From assembly GCF_021261325.1 (NCBI RefSeq), contig NZ_JAJSBI010000001.1, positions 372,001 through 436,000 on the forward strand: a stretch of DNA of 64,000 nt, in the 5' to 3' direction. Below are positions 50,956 through 59,565 of the stretch, in pieces (the stretch's first letter is position 1; every line of letters begins with the position of its first letter). A program made the position numbers and the translations under genes. The DNA comes from Streptomyces guryensis (GTDB lineage Bacteria > Actinomycetota > Actinomycetes > Streptomycetales > Streptomycetaceae). Below the pieces are notes generated by a model, which worked only from the letters and a program-made list of their open reading frames with translations, was not told the origin of the DNA and did no database searches.

Positions 50956-51614
50956 CCATCCGCGTACTGCTGGCCGACGACCAGACTCTCGTACGGGCCG
51001 CGTTCGCCATGCTCGTCGAGTCGGCGCGGGACATGGAGGTCGTCGGGCAGGCGGGCACCGGCCGCGAGGCCGTGGCGCTGGCCCGCAGCGTGCGGGCCGA
51101 CATGGTGGTGATGGACATCCGCATGCCGGACCTGGACGGCATCGAGGCGACCCGGCTGATCGCCGCCGACGAGGACCTGGCGGGGGTGCGGGTCCTGGTC
51201 CTCACCACCTACGACACCGACGAGAACATCGTGGAGGCGCTGCGGGCGGGGGCCTCCGGCTTCCTCGTGAAGGACACCCGGCCGGCCGAACTCCTGGATG
51301 CCATCCGTACGGTGGCCGCGGGCGACGCACTGCTCTCACCGGGACCGACGGCACGGCTGATCGAGCGGTTCCTGCGCGGCCCGTCGGCGCCCGTGACGGG
51401 CGGACCGGACTGCCTCTCCGACCGGGAGCGGGAGGTGCTGACCCTGCTGGCGCGCGGGCTCAACAACACCGAGATCGGCGAGGCGTTGGGGCTGAGCCCG
51501 CTGACGGCGAAGACCCACGTCAGCCGGATCATGGGGAAGCTGGGGGCGCGGGACCGGGCGCAGTTGGTCATCGTGGCCTACGAGTCGGGACTGGTCACCC
51601 CGGGAACCATCTGA
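50952..51614 (+). CDS. LuxR/NarL-family response regulator
   Basis: A 220-residue regulator starting at the ATG at 50952. The receiver domain (1-120) has LLADDQTLVR, phospho-acceptor Asp54 in VVMDIRMPDLDG, and Lys in FLVKDTRP. The C-terminal helix-turn-helix (about 150-215) has LSDREREVLTLLARGLNNTEIGEAL and KTHVSRIMGKLGARDRAQ. It completes the MMPL - kinase - regulator operon and probably binds the palindromes at 47436 and 47501. Confidence 0.92.
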   Translation: MTIRVLLADDQTLVRAAFAMLVESARDMEVVGQAGTGREAVALARSVRADMVVMDIRMPDLDGIEATRLIAADEDLAGVRVLVLTTYDTDENIVEALRAGASGFLVKDTRPAELLDAIRTVAAGDALLSPGPTARLIERFLRGPSAPVTGGPDCLSDREREVLTLLARGLNNTEIGEALGLSPLTAKTHVSRIMGKLGARDRAQLVIVAYESGLVTPGTI

Positions 51615-51616
51615 CG

Positions 51617-52804
51617 GTGACTTTCCTGAGCCGCACGCTCCTCGCAGCCACCGTGTTCCTCACCCCGCTCACGGCCCTCGCACCGGCCCACGCCGCCACC
51701 GGCTGCACGTCCTCCGTCCCGTACGTCTCGGGCGAGGGCGGCTACGACACCTACCGCGTCCCGGCGACGGTCAGGACCGGCCGCGGCACGGTGCTGGCCT
51801 TCGCCGAGGGTCGGCACAACGGTGCCGGGGACACCGGGAACATCGACGTCGTCCTCAGGCGCTCCGGCGACGGCGGCTGCACCTGGGGCCCGCTGCACGT
51901 GGTGGCCGCCGGGAACGGGAACACCCGGGGCAACCCGGCGCCCGTCGTCGACCCGCGCACCGGCGCGATCGTCCTGCTGACCTCCTACAACAGCGGGACC
52001 GTCACCGAGGCGCAGATAATGCGCGGCGAGGTCACGCCTCAGCAGAGCCGACGGGTGTTCGTGCAGCGCAGCCGGGACGACGGTCGGAACTTCACGCCGC
52101 CGCGGGACATCACGGACGAGCTGAAGCCGGCGGGCTGGCGCTGGTACGCGACCGGGCCGGGCCACGCTGTCGCGCTGACCCGCGGCCCGCACGCCGGCCG
52201 TCTGGTCGTCCCCGCCAACCACTCCGCGGCCCCGCCCCCCGGTTCGCCCGACACGGGCCAGGAGGCCAGGTACTACGGCGCGCACGCCATCTACAGCGAC
52301 GACGGGGGGCGGAGCTGGCGGCTGGGCTTCGTGGACTCCTCCTACGACGGCGTGGACAACGCGAACGAGTCGTCCGCAGCCCAACTCCCCGACGGCAGGC
52401 TCTACTTCAGCGCCCGGGATCAGAACGGTACGAGTGCCGGCAACCGGCTCGACACGTACTCCGGTGACGGGGGTGAGTCCCTCGACCGCCCGTACGCCGT
52501 GCAGCGGACGCTGAACGACGTGCCGGTGGTGCAGGGCAGTGTCCTCCAACTCATCGGCCGCAAGGCCCCGTTGCTGTTCTCGGGCCCGTCGGTGCCGACC
52601 GCTCGGCGGGCGATGGCGATCTGGCGGAGTGAGGACGGAGGGGAGACGTTCACGAAGGCGCTGACGGTGTCGGCGGAGCGGGCGGGGTACTCCGACCTGG
52701 TGCAGGTGGACGGGGGCACGGTGGGGCTGCTGTACGAGACGGGGGTGTCGGGGCCGTACGAGACGATCGAGTTCCGCCGAGTGCGGGTGTCCGAGCTGGG
52801 GTAG
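51617..52804 (+). CDS. Secreted sialidase (exo-alpha-sialidase, GH33)
   Basis: A 395-residue protein starting at the GTG at 51617, two bases after the regulator stop. Sec signal peptide (about 1-27, ending PAHA). Sialidase hallmarks: YRVPA (the FRIP-type arginine motif), AFAEGRH, and several Asp boxes (SGDGGCTW, SRDDGRNF, SDDGGRSW, SEDGGETF). A six-bladed propeller is expected, with a C-terminal YETG/Tyr site (LLYETG). It releases terminal sialic acid from glycans. A DapA-family gene 1.7 kb away could act on the product, but this link is weak. Confidence 0.9.
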   Translation: MTFLSRTLLAATVFLTPLTALAPAHAATGCTSSVPYVSGEGGYDTYRVPATVRTGRGTVLAFAEGRHNGAGDTGNIDVVLRRSGDGGCTWGPLHVVAAGNGNTRGNPAPVVDPRTGAIVLLTSYNSGTVTEAQIMRGEVTPQQSRRVFVQRSRDDGRNFTPPRDITDELKPAGWRWYATGPGHAVALTRGPHAGRLVVPANHSAAPPPGSPDTGQEARYYGAHAIYSDDGGRSWRLGFVDSSYDGVDNANESSAAQLPDGRLYFSARDQNGTSAGNRLDTYSGDGGESLDRPYAVQRTLNDVPVVQGSVLQLIGRKAPLLFSGPSVPTARRAMAIWRSEDGGETFTKALTVSAERAGYSDLVQVDGGTVGLLYETGVSGPYETIEFRRVRVSELG

Positions 52805-52859
52805 CGGTTTTCAAGCCCTCTCGATCAGCGGTCAGGGCGCCCCGGAGAACCGCCACGGG

Positions 52860-53387
52860 TCAATGCTTCAGAACGATCTTGAAGGAGATGATCAGCAGGC
52901 CGAGCAACAGGTTGACCGACGCGGTGGTGGCCATGAGCCGCCTCGAAGCACCGGCGCGGCGCGCCGCAGCCACGGACCAGCCCACCTGGCCGGCCACGGC
53001 GATCGAGAGAGCCAGCCAGAGGGCACCTCGCACATCCAGGCCCAGGAGCGGGCTGACGGCCACCGCGGCAGCCGGCGGGACGGCGGCCTTGACGATCGGC
53101 CACTCGTCGCGGCACACGTTCAGCACGGCCCGGCGGTCCGGCGGCCGTTGTGCCAGACGTGCCCCGAACAGCTGGGCATGCACGTGCGCGATCCAGAACA
53201 CCACGCCGGTGAGCAACAGCAGCAGTACCAGCTCGGTGCGGGGGAAGGAGCCCAGGGAGCCGGCGCCGATCACCACGGAGGCCGCGAGCATGGATCCGTA
53301 GACGCCGCCCGTGTAGTCCGCGTGGCCCCGGCGCTCGGCGCGGCGCGCCCCGCGGGCCGTGCTCGGGCCGGTCCTGGCTCTGGACAT
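52860..53387 (-). CDS. Conserved membrane protein
   Basis: A 175-residue protein from the ATG at 53387, six bases after GAGGGAG. It has a basic N-terminus and four hydrophobic helices: about 32-50 (SMLAASVVIGAGSLG), 54-72, 105-125 and 150-170. No family was recognised. The convergent sialidase ends 56 bases away. A possible broken membrane gene lies just upstream in the same direction. Confidence 0.7.
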   Translation of the reverse strand: MSRARTGPSTARGARRAERRGHADYTGGVYGSMLAASVVIGAGSLGSFPRTELVLLLLLTGVVFWIAHVHAQLFGARLAQRPPDRRAVLNVCRDEWPIVKAAVPPAAAVAVSPLLGLDVRGALWLALSIAVAGQVGWSVAAARRAGASRRLMATTASVNLLLGLLIISFKIVLKH

Positions 53388-53405
53388 CGGCGACTCCCTC
53401 GGCAT

Positions 53406-53772
53406 TCAGCGCGTCGTTCCGGTCGCTCCGGCCGGAGTGTCGGCGTCGGACTGCCGAGGACGGCTCTTGATCGCCGCCTTCAGACCGTCCGGCGGCGCGG
53501 AGGCGCCGAGCCCAGATTCTGTGCCGGTCACCAGCAACCACCCGCACGGCGCGGCCCCCACAGCCGTCCCAGCGAGGACGCGGAGAGGGAGGTACAGCGG
53601 GATGGCGAAGAACAGCCCCAGCAGGGACAGGTGTACGAGGGGTCGGCGCACTGGTGCCCCCGGCTGCCGCTCTCAGTCCCGGAAGACGGTGCAGGACGGC
53701 CGCTCCGGTGCCGACGACGAACAGCGTCGGGGCGAGGCCGAGGACGGTGAAGGGAGGATTGCGGGGCAGCAC
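53406..53772 (-). pseudogene. Possible frameshifted two-helix membrane protein
   Basis: On the minus strand a frame from 53772 codes for MLPRNPPFTVLGLAPTLFVVG and a first hydrophobic helix, then turns non-protein-like near 53640. A second frame, offset by one base, carries a second helix (HLSLLGLFFAIPLYLPL) and ends at 53406. Joined by one frameshift near 53640-53660 they would form one small membrane protein of about 120 residues. The downstream part alone (GTG at 53651) could also be a real 81-residue gene. Confidence 0.3.
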
Positions 53773-53834
53773 CCATCCTCAGGTGCTGCTCCGCGGTACC
53801 CCGAGCACGCCCGGCCCCGGTCGAGAGAGCTTGC

Positions 53835-54191
53835 TCAGGGCTTGTTCCGGCTCCGGGCTTCCGTCTCAGCCATTGTCTCGGCCTCGGCCTCGGCCAGTGC
53901 GATGGTGATGCCCAGTGCCTGGGTGATGTGAGTTGCGGCCGACATCACGCGTGCTGTGCCGACAACCGGGGCGATGGCAACGAGAACGTCCTGCAGCTGC
54001 TCGGCCGTCAGGTCGGCCTTGATGGCAGGGTCGACCTGCGCGAGATAGGAGATCGCCGGTGCGTCCATGGCCGCGAGCGCGGCCAGGCGGGTGAGGATGA
54101 ACGTTCTCTCGTCCAGGCCGCAGCGCTCGATCGAGTCGACCGTCATGGCCGCCAGTGTGTCGAGAACGGGAGTGTCTGACCGTGTGGCCAT
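53835..54191 (-). CDS. Carboxymuconolactone-decarboxylase-like small protein
   Basis: A 118-residue helical protein from the ATG at 54191 (MATRSDTPVLDTL), rather than the longer frame from 54260. The pattern resembles small AhpD/CMD-fold proteins of Streptomyces (RTFILTRLAALAAMDAP, AEQLQDVLVAIAPVVGTARVMSAA), but it lacks the redox CxxC of AhpD, so peroxidase activity is unlikely. The function is unknown. Confidence 0.7.
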   Translation of the reverse strand: MATRSDTPVLDTLAAMTVDSIERCGLDERTFILTRLAALAAMDAPAISYLAQVDPAIKADLTAEQLQDVLVAIAPVVGTARVMSAATHITQALGITIALAEAEAETMAETEARSRNKP

Positions 54192-54318
54192 GTCCGGTCC
54201 GCCTTCCGGTGATGTGCGGAGCCGACACGCGCCATCCCGTTGCCCACGGGAACCGCTCACACGCCGGCCGTTTACTCATCCACGGTAGGAGCCGCGAGAA
54301 CCGAGCGCATGTCGGGCT

Positions 54319-54444
54319 CAGCAGGTGATCGCAGCCTTCTTCGCCACATCGGGCACCAACCGCATCGAGGGGGTCCTGACCGACAACGTCTGGCCCTACC
54401 GCCCGCACACCAGCGGCAAGGCCGGGAAGGACGGGAATGGGTAG
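54319..54444 (+). pseudogene. IS481-family transposase remnant
   Basis: This frame reads QQVIAAFFATSGTNRIEGV then LTDNVWPYR, which matches the catalytic-core segment around the second Asp of IS481-type DDE transposases (the usual pattern is RIExVxTDNxWxYR). It ends after 41 codons at a TAG. There is no start, no third catalytic residue and no inverted repeats, so it is a relic. Confidence 0.55.
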
Positions 54445-54466
54445 GGGCGGTGGGGGCGGAAAACCG

Positions 54467-55402
54467 CTACAGCAGGCCCGCCGTCGCCAGGTGCTTGCCC
54501 ACCCGCTCCACCTCCTCCGGCGACAACGGCACCTGCGGCTCCGCCGTCACCGGACAGTCGATCACGCCCCGGAGATGCAGCGCCGCCTTGAACGCCCCGA
54601 GGGCCGAGGAACTGCCGCCCATCCGCCCCGAGTCCCCGACCCGCACCATCCCGAACAGCGCACACAACCGCTCCTGTTCGGCCCGCGCCCGGTCCCAGTC
54701 CCCCGAGCGGCACAGCCCGTCGAGGCGGACGTACCCGTGAGGATCGACATTGGCGAGCCCGGGCACCGCCCCGTCCGCGCCCATCGCGAGTGCCGCGTCG
54801 ATGACCAGTTCCGAGCCGGTGAGGACACTGAAGCCGGTGATGTCGGACCGGTTGCGCGCCCCGCTGACGACCTCGCGGAAGGCGGCCAGATCGCCGCTCG
54901 AGTCCTTGAGCCCCGCGAGCACCCCGTCGGCGGCCAGGCCGAGGACGACGTCTGCGGGCAGTTTCGTGTGCACGGCGGCCGGGATGTCGTACGCGATCAC
55001 CGGTACCGGCGACGCGGCAGCGATCACGCGGTAGTGGCGTGCGATCTCCGCCGGGTGCGTGCCCGCGTAGAACGGCGCCGTCACCACCACCGCATCCGCC
55101 CCCGCGGCAGTCACCGCCGCCACATGATCCAGCACTCTCGGCGTGGTCATGTCGATCGCCCCGGCCAGGACGGGCAGTTGACCGGCCATATGGGCCACCA
55201 CCGACTCCACCACCAGCCTGCGCTGCCCGTCCCGCAGAAACGCCGCCTCCGACGACGAGCCCAGCACGAACAGCCCGCGCACCCCGCCCCCCACCAGATG
55301 GTCGACCAGCCTGAGCAGGGAGGGGACGTCCACCTCGCGATCCGGTGTCAGGGGCGTGCAGACGGGCGGGACGACACCGGTGAGCGGGGTGGGGACGGTC
55401 AT
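54467..55402 (-). CDS. Dihydrodipicolinate synthase/NAL-family lyase
   Basis: A 311-residue DapA-superfamily TIM barrel starting at the ATG at 55402. Motifs: [12 protein letters not shown] (in place of the GTTGE phosphate loop of true DapA), the Tyr in PVIAYDIPA, and the Schiff-base Lys in [10 protein letters not shown]. It belongs to the sugar-acid/amino-acid lyase side of the family, not to lysine synthesis; possible substrates include N-acetylneuraminate-like or hydroxyproline-derived ketoacids. Its start overlaps the stop of the broken ABC ATPase gene (ATGA), so it was once part of that uptake operon. Confidence 0.85.
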   Translation of the reverse strand: MTVPTPLTGVVPPVCTPLTPDREVDVPSLLRLVDHLVGGGVRGLFVLGSSSEAAFLRDGQRRLVVESVVAHMAGQLPVLAGAIDMTTPRVLDHVAAVTAAGADAVVVTAPFYAGTHPAEIARHYRVIAAASPVPVIAYDIPAAVHTKLPADVVLGLAADGVLAGLKDSSGDLAAFREVVSGARNRSDITGFSVLTGSELVIDAALAMGADGAVPGLANVDPHGYVRLDGLCRSGDWDRARAEQERLCALFGMVRVGDSGRMGGSSSALGAFKAALHLRGVIDCPVTAEPQVPLSPEEVERVGKHLATAGLL

Positions 55403-56115
55403 GAGGGCTCCGTGGGGTGGTTCTGGCGTACCAGGTCCTGGGTCGACTGGTTCTCCTCCACAGGATGGTGACAGCGGAACCGGTGTCCCGCGCAGGACGC
55501 GGCCGAAAAGTCCGGCGTCTTCGCCGCGCACACCTCGTCCGCCTTCCAGCACCGCGTGCGGAACGGGCAGCCGCTCGGCGGGCGCGTCGCCGAGGGGACC
55601 GGGCCGGTGAGGGGGATGGGGGCGACGGGGTTCAGAAGGCCGGGGGTCGCCGAGAACAGGGCGCGGGTGCAGGGGTGCCGGGCGCGGTCCGTGACGTCTG
55701 CCGCCGGGGACTCCTCGACGATCCGGCCGAGGTACATGGTGACGACACGGTCGCTCATCCGCCGTACCGTCCGGATGTCGTGCGAGACGAAGACCAGGGC
55801 CAGGTTCAGGCGTTCCTTCAGGTCCAGGAGGAGGTTGAGGATCTGGGCGCGTACGGACACGTCCAGGGCGCTCGTCGGTTCGTCCGCCACCACCAGACCG
55901 GGGTCCAGGGCCAGCGCCCGTGCGATCGCGACCCGTTGGCGCTGGCCGCCTGACAGCTGGCCGGGGCAGGGCGTCGGCAAGGGCTCGGGGAAGGCCGACC
56001 AGGGACATCAACTCCCGTACGCGGTCCTCGCGTTGGGGCTTTGTCCCCCGCTCGTGCACGTCCAGCGGGTCCCGCAGGATCTGCCGTACCGGCAGACGGC
56101 GGTTCAGAGCCGGAC
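55399..56115 (-). pseudogene. Broken oligopeptide-type ABC transporter ATPase
   Basis: The 3' frame (55399-55980) codes [16 protein letters not shown] (signature), [11 protein letters not shown] (Walker B), the H-loop FVSHDIRTV, and the C-terminal oligopeptide-transport extension with clustered Cys. The preceding residues, matching ALNRRLPVRQILRDPLDVH and ELMSLVGLP, are in another frame, so a frameshift lies near 55970. Sequence for Walker A and the first 80 or so residues is missing upstream of about 56115. It resembles DppF/OppF. The transporter is dead, although the downstream lyase is intact. Confidence 0.8.
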
Positions 56116-56299
56116 CGGCACGAGGTCGTGCAGCTGATCCTCGACCGAAGGCTCGGCCCCGGCGCCCCGCTGCCCTCCGGGCCGAGCTGATGTCGTCGGC
56201 AACGCGCTCGTGTCCCCGCCGCTGGTGCCTTCTGGACCGTGTTCCGCGTTCCGCAGGGTCGCGGGCGCCCGTGGCTGGACCGGAGACCCGGCGTCCGAG

Positions 56300-56417
56300 G
56301 TGTCGGTCCGCCGCCACCGGGATAGTGACGGCCCTGCGGGCCGGGGACGCCGAGGGCGCCCAGCGGGCGATGACACACCACTTACGCGGCATCGAGGCAC
56401 GTACGCTGACCCGATGA
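56300..56417 (+). pseudogene. C-terminal relic of a GntR/FadR-type regulator
   Basis: The frame ends with IVTALRAGDAEGAQRAMTHHLRG, which matches the last helix of FCD-domain (FadR-type GntR) regulators. The residues RHRD that normally precede it lie in a different frame, so a small deletion near 56320 broke it. The rest of the regulator is not visible. Its stop overlaps the start of the phosphatase gene. It probably once controlled the neighbouring transporter-lyase genes. Confidence 0.4.
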
Positions 56418-56842
56418 CGGACACCTGGCATCCCACGGACCCCGGTGTGCTGCGACTGCCGTCGGGCCGACTGGTCCGCGGCCGCGGGCTGCGACACCCT
56501 CTGCCTCCGGGCGCGCCCACCCCCTCGTACGCCCTCTACCTCCTCGGCCGCCAACCACCGCCCGTGCCATGGGAGTTCACCTGGATCCGCTGGCCCGACT
56601 TCCGCCTCCCCGCCGACCGCCCGGCCGCCCGCGCCGCGCTGACCGCCGCCTGGGCGCGGACGGCGGACGAGCGCGTCGAGATCGCCTGCGGAGGTGGCCG
56701 CGGCCGGACCGGCACGGCACTGGCCTGCCTGGCGGTTCTGGACGGCGTACCGCCAAAGGAGGCGGTGGCCTTCGTACGGCGAGGCTACGACCGCCACGCG
56801 GTGGAGACTCCGTGGCAGAAGCGGTACGTGCGGCGGTTCTGA
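56414..56842 (+). CDS. Protein-tyrosine-phosphatase-like protein
   Basis: A 142-residue protein from the ATG at 56414. The phosphatase loop reads IACGGGRGRTGTALACLAVL: CxxxxxR with Cys and Arg present, while the usual His before Cys is Ala. This variant recurs in Streptomyces phosphatases of this kind (from memory). A conserved Asp upstream (WIRWPDFRLP) could be the general acid. It probably dephosphorylates protein tyrosine or a small phosphate; the substrate is unknown. Confidence 0.75.
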   Translation: MTDTWHPTDPGVLRLPSGRLVRGRGLRHPLPPGAPTPSYALYLLGRQPPPVPWEFTWIRWPDFRLPADRPAARAALTAAWARTADERVEIACGGGRGRTGTALACLAVLDGVPPKEAVAFVRRGYDRHAVETPWQKRYVRRF

Positions 56843-56850
56843 GCGGAACG

Positions 56851-56896
56851 GATGCGCCCTGAAGGGGCGCGGGGAACCACGCGACCAGCCACGACG
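56851..56896. repeat. Dispersed intergenic repeat, family 2
   Basis: Begins with the hairpin GCGCCC-tgaag-GGGCGC (56854-56870) and continues GGGGAACCACGCGACCAGCC. The reverse complement of its ends is present at 1711-1770. It lies between the convergent phosphatase and beta-lactamase genes and may terminate both. Confidence 0.6.
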
Positions 56897-56933
56897 AAGC
56901 TGCTGACGAACGACGGCAGATCCCGCCGAGCGC

Positions 56934-57806
56934 TCAGCCGAGGGCCCCCGCCAGAACCGCCGCGGTCTCCGCGATCAACGCGTGATCCCACGCAGCGTCC
57001 CGTTCGGGCTTCGTCACCTGCACGGCCAGCACGATCGGCGTGCCATCGGGCGTCCACGCGATGCCCACGTCGTTGTTCGCGCCGTAGAACCCCGCGCCGG
57101 TCTTGTCGGCGACCGTCCATGTGCTGGGCAGCCCCGCGCGGAGTCGGTTGCCGCTGGTGGTGTTGGACAGCAGCCAGTGGGCGAGGAGTCCGCGGTCCCG
57201 GCGGTCGAGGGCGTCGCCGAGGACCAGGCGGGCGTACGAGCGTCCGATCGCACGCGGGGTCGTCGTGTCGGTGATCCGCCACGGTTCCGCCGAGTTGAGG
57301 TCGGTCTCCCAGCGGTCGAGGCGGGTCACCGGGTCGCCGATCGAGCGGGCGAACCGGGTGATCGCGGTGGGGCCGCCCAGCTCGCGCAGCAGCAGGTTGC
57401 CGGCCGTGTTGTCGCTGTAGCGGATGGCCACGTCGGCGAGTTCGGCGACCGTCATGCCCTCGGCCAGGTGCTCCCTGGTCCTGTCCGAGCCGTCGACGAG
57501 GTCGGCCTCCGTGTAGTGGATGCGCCGGGCGAGGACCTCGCCGTGCCGGTCCAGGTCGCGCAGGACGGCCGCGGCGGCCAGGGTCTTGAAGAGCGAGCAG
57601 ACCGGGAAGAGCTCGTCGGCGCGGTGGTCGACGGTCTGCTTCGTATGGACGTTGTGCGCGAACACGCCCAGGCGGGCGCCGTGCTGCTGTTCCAGCTCGT
57701 GCAGGCGGTCGGTGACCTTTCTGCCGGCGGCGAGGGCGGGTGCGCTCGTGAGGAGCGCGGCTGCGGTGGCGGTGCCTGCGGTCAGCAGGGTGCGTCGGCC
57801 TAAGAT
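56934..57806 (-). CDS. Class A beta-lactamase with ATC start and TTA second codon
   Basis: The catalytic domain is complete: Ser-x-x-Lys in VCSLFK (Ser71, Lys74), YSDNTAGN (SDN loop), WETDLN (ExxLN omega loop) and DKTGAG. The first ATG or GTG in frame (GTG at 57665) would remove the export signal. The frame stays open upstream and codes for a Tat-like signal, GRRTLLTAG then a hydrophobic stretch and PALAAG. A strong AAGGAG lies six bases before ATC (57804-57806), directly followed by TTA, giving 290 residues, the normal length. So the start is either a rare ATC codon or a mutated ATG. The TTA codon implies bldA dependence. Confidence 0.85.
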   Translation of the reverse strand: MLGRRTLLTAGTATAAALLTSAPALAAGRKVTDRLHELEQQHGARLGVFAHNVHTKQTVDHRADELFPVCSLFKTLAAAAVLRDLDRHGEVLARRIHYTEADLVDGSDRTREHLAEGMTVAELADVAIRYSDNTAGNLLLRELGGPTAITRFARSIGDPVTRLDRWETDLNSAEPWRITDTTTPRAIGRSYARLVLGDALDRRDRGLLAHWLLSNTTSGNRLRAGLPSTWTVADKTGAGFYGANNDVGIAWTPDGTPIVLAVQVTKPERDAAWDHALIAETAAVLAGALG

Positions 57807-57935
57807 CTTGGTCTCCTTCGCTCGGTACGGGCATCGGTCGCTTCAGTGATCGACGCCGTACGTCATCCCTTGGTTGCCGGACCGTAGACCATCGGCGGAC
57901 GGCGGGGCGGGCGCGGCCTCGCCACAGTGAGGGGT

Positions 57936-59060
57936 ATGGAGAAGACGAAGGGGATCAGTCGGGCGCGGTTTCTGGCGGGGGCGGCGGCCCTCGGTGTGTC
58001 GGCGGCGGTGCTGCCGTCCCGCCCGGCGGCAGCGACCGGTCGTGGGCTGCGGCACCGCGGCGTCGTCTACACCGTCGGCGAGGGCGAGACGCCGGGGACC
58101 GCATGGAGCGCGGCCCGGATGCGCCGGGACATCCGCGCCATCCGCGACCGGCTGCACGCCGACACCGTCGATGTCACCGGCGACGGCGTCGAACGGCTCA
58201 CCGCCACGGCCGCCGAGGCCGTCGAGCGCGGGTTGCACGTATGGCTCCAGCCGACGCTCGCGGACGCATCGCAGCCGGACACCCTGGAGCACCTGGCGGA
58301 GTGCGGCCGGTTCGCGGAGCGGCTGCGGCGGCGGGGGGCGAGCGTCGACTTCAGCGTGGGCTGCGAGTTCTGGCTGTTCGTGCCCGGGATAGTGCCGGGG
58401 GAGACGGTCCTGGAACGCGTACAGAACATGCTGAACGGCACCTTCGACCCCGTGAGGATGCAGCGCCGCCTCGACGGCTTCACGGCGAAGGCGGCGGCGG
58501 TCGGCCGGTCCGTCTTCCACGGCAATCTCAGTTATGCCGCCGCCCAGGACGACAAGGTGGACTGGGACCTCTTCGACGTCGTGGGCATCGACTACTACTC
58601 GTACTTCCGTCAACCTACCGACTACGTAAGGGAGTTGAGGAAGTACCTGTGCTGGGGGAAACCCCTCGCCATCACCGAGTTCGGGACCTGCACCTACGTC
58701 GGCGCACCGGAGGCGGGCGGCATGGGCTGGAACGTCGTCGACTACGACAAGGACCCGCAGGAGATCAAGGGCCGTCTCGTCCGCAGCGAACACACCCAGG
58801 CCGCCTACCTGACCGACCTGCTGGCCGTCTTCGAGTCGATGGGCCTGTACGCGGCGATGGCCTTCGAGTTCGTCACCCCGGACGCCCCGCACCGCACTGA
58901 CAACCCGCGCTACGACCTCGACATGGCGAGCTACAGCATCACCAAGACCATCAAGGACCACCCCGACGACCCCCGTTCCGGCTGGCACTGGGAGCCGAAG
59001 GAGGCGTTCCACGCGCTGGCGCGTCAGTATGGGAGGTCCTGCGTACGCCAGACGCAGTAG
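57936..59060 (+). CDS. Secreted TIM-barrel glycoside-hydrolase-like protein
   Basis: A 374-residue protein from the ATG at 57936 (a GTG at 57927 is possible). The signal peptide has SRARFLAGAAALGVSAAVLP and a cleavage site near AAATG (about 38). The body looks like a (beta/alpha)8 barrel with acidic residues at strand ends: VGCEFWLF (about 150), VVGIDYYSY (about 220) and AITEFGTCTY with a likely catalytic Glu (about 250). It lacks a named GH signature I can place. In databases such proteins are often mislabelled 'abortive infection'. It is divergent from the beta-lactamase. Confidence 0.7.
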   Translation: MEKTKGISRARFLAGAAALGVSAAVLPSRPAAATGRGLRHRGVVYTVGEGETPGTAWSAARMRRDIRAIRDRLHADTVDVTGDGVERLTATAAEAVERGLHVWLQPTLADASQPDTLEHLAECGRFAERLRRRGASVDFSVGCEFWLFVPGIVPGETVLERVQNMLNGTFDPVRMQRRLDGFTAKAAAVGRSVFHGNLSYAAAQDDKVDWDLFDVVGIDYYSYFRQPTDYVRELRKYLCWGKPLAITEFGTCTYVGAPEAGGMGWNVVDYDKDPQEIKGRLVRSEHTQAAYLTDLLAVFESMGLYAAMAFEFVTPDAPHRTDNPRYDLDMASYSITKTIKDHPDDPRSGWHWEPKEAFHALARQYGRSCVRQTQ

Positions 59061-59105
59061 ACAGACCCGTTGCCCGGCCGTGGGACCGATGAGAGGACGC
59101 AACCG

Positions 59106-59552
59106 TTGGAGAGAGCTGCGGACATACGCGTCGGCACGGCCGAGCGGGAGCGTGCCGTCGCGGCTCTCAGTGAGCACATGGCGGCGGAGCGGCTGACGCG
59201 GGACGAGTTCGAGGCCCGCATCGACGTGGCGTACCGGGCCGTCTCGCAGTCGGATCTGCGGGACCTCTTCGCCGACCTGCCCGCCCCGGACTGGGAGGGC
59301 GCCCTCTCCACCGGGTCACCGGCCGCCCCCGAGCCCGCCGCTCCGGCGTACGGCATGGCGGGCAGGGCGGCCGCCCTGGCGGGTGCGGTGCTTCCGGCGG
59401 CCGGGGTGATCGGACTCGTCCTGGCCGTCCTCACCGGCTCCTGGTACTGGCTGGTGCTGTTGCCACCGGCCGTCTACGGCGTCCGTCAGCTGGCGAGGAA
59501 GGTTCAGGACGGCGATCAGAAGGGGCGGACCGGGCGTCCGGAGCTGCGGTAG
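59106..59552 (+). CDS. DUF1707 domain membrane protein
   Basis: A 148-residue protein taken from the TTG at 59106, nine bases after AGAGGA. The N-terminal DUF1707 domain (about 4-56) is IRVGTAERERAVAAL, then MAAERLTRDEFEARI and AVSQSDLRDLFADLP. A Pro/Ala linker and two hydrophobic helices follow (about 85-105 and 108-125), then a basic tail. Common in actinomycetes and probably involved in small-molecule or protein interactions at the membrane. The function is unknown. Confidence 0.8.
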   Translation: MERAADIRVGTAERERAVAALSEHMAAERLTRDEFEARIDVAYRAVSQSDLRDLFADLPAPDWEGALSTGSPAAPEPAAPAYGMAGRAAALAGAVLPAAGVIGLVLAVLTGSWYWLVLLPPAVYGVRQLARKVQDGDQKGRTGRPELR

Positions 59553-59565
59553 GCCGCGGGTGCGG

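Noticed and set aside
51617..55402. A complete sialic-acid utilisation cluster
   Set aside because: Only the sialidase and a DapA-family lyase are present, 1.7 kb apart and on opposite strands; nanE/nanK-like genes are absent, so the link is noted only as a possibility.
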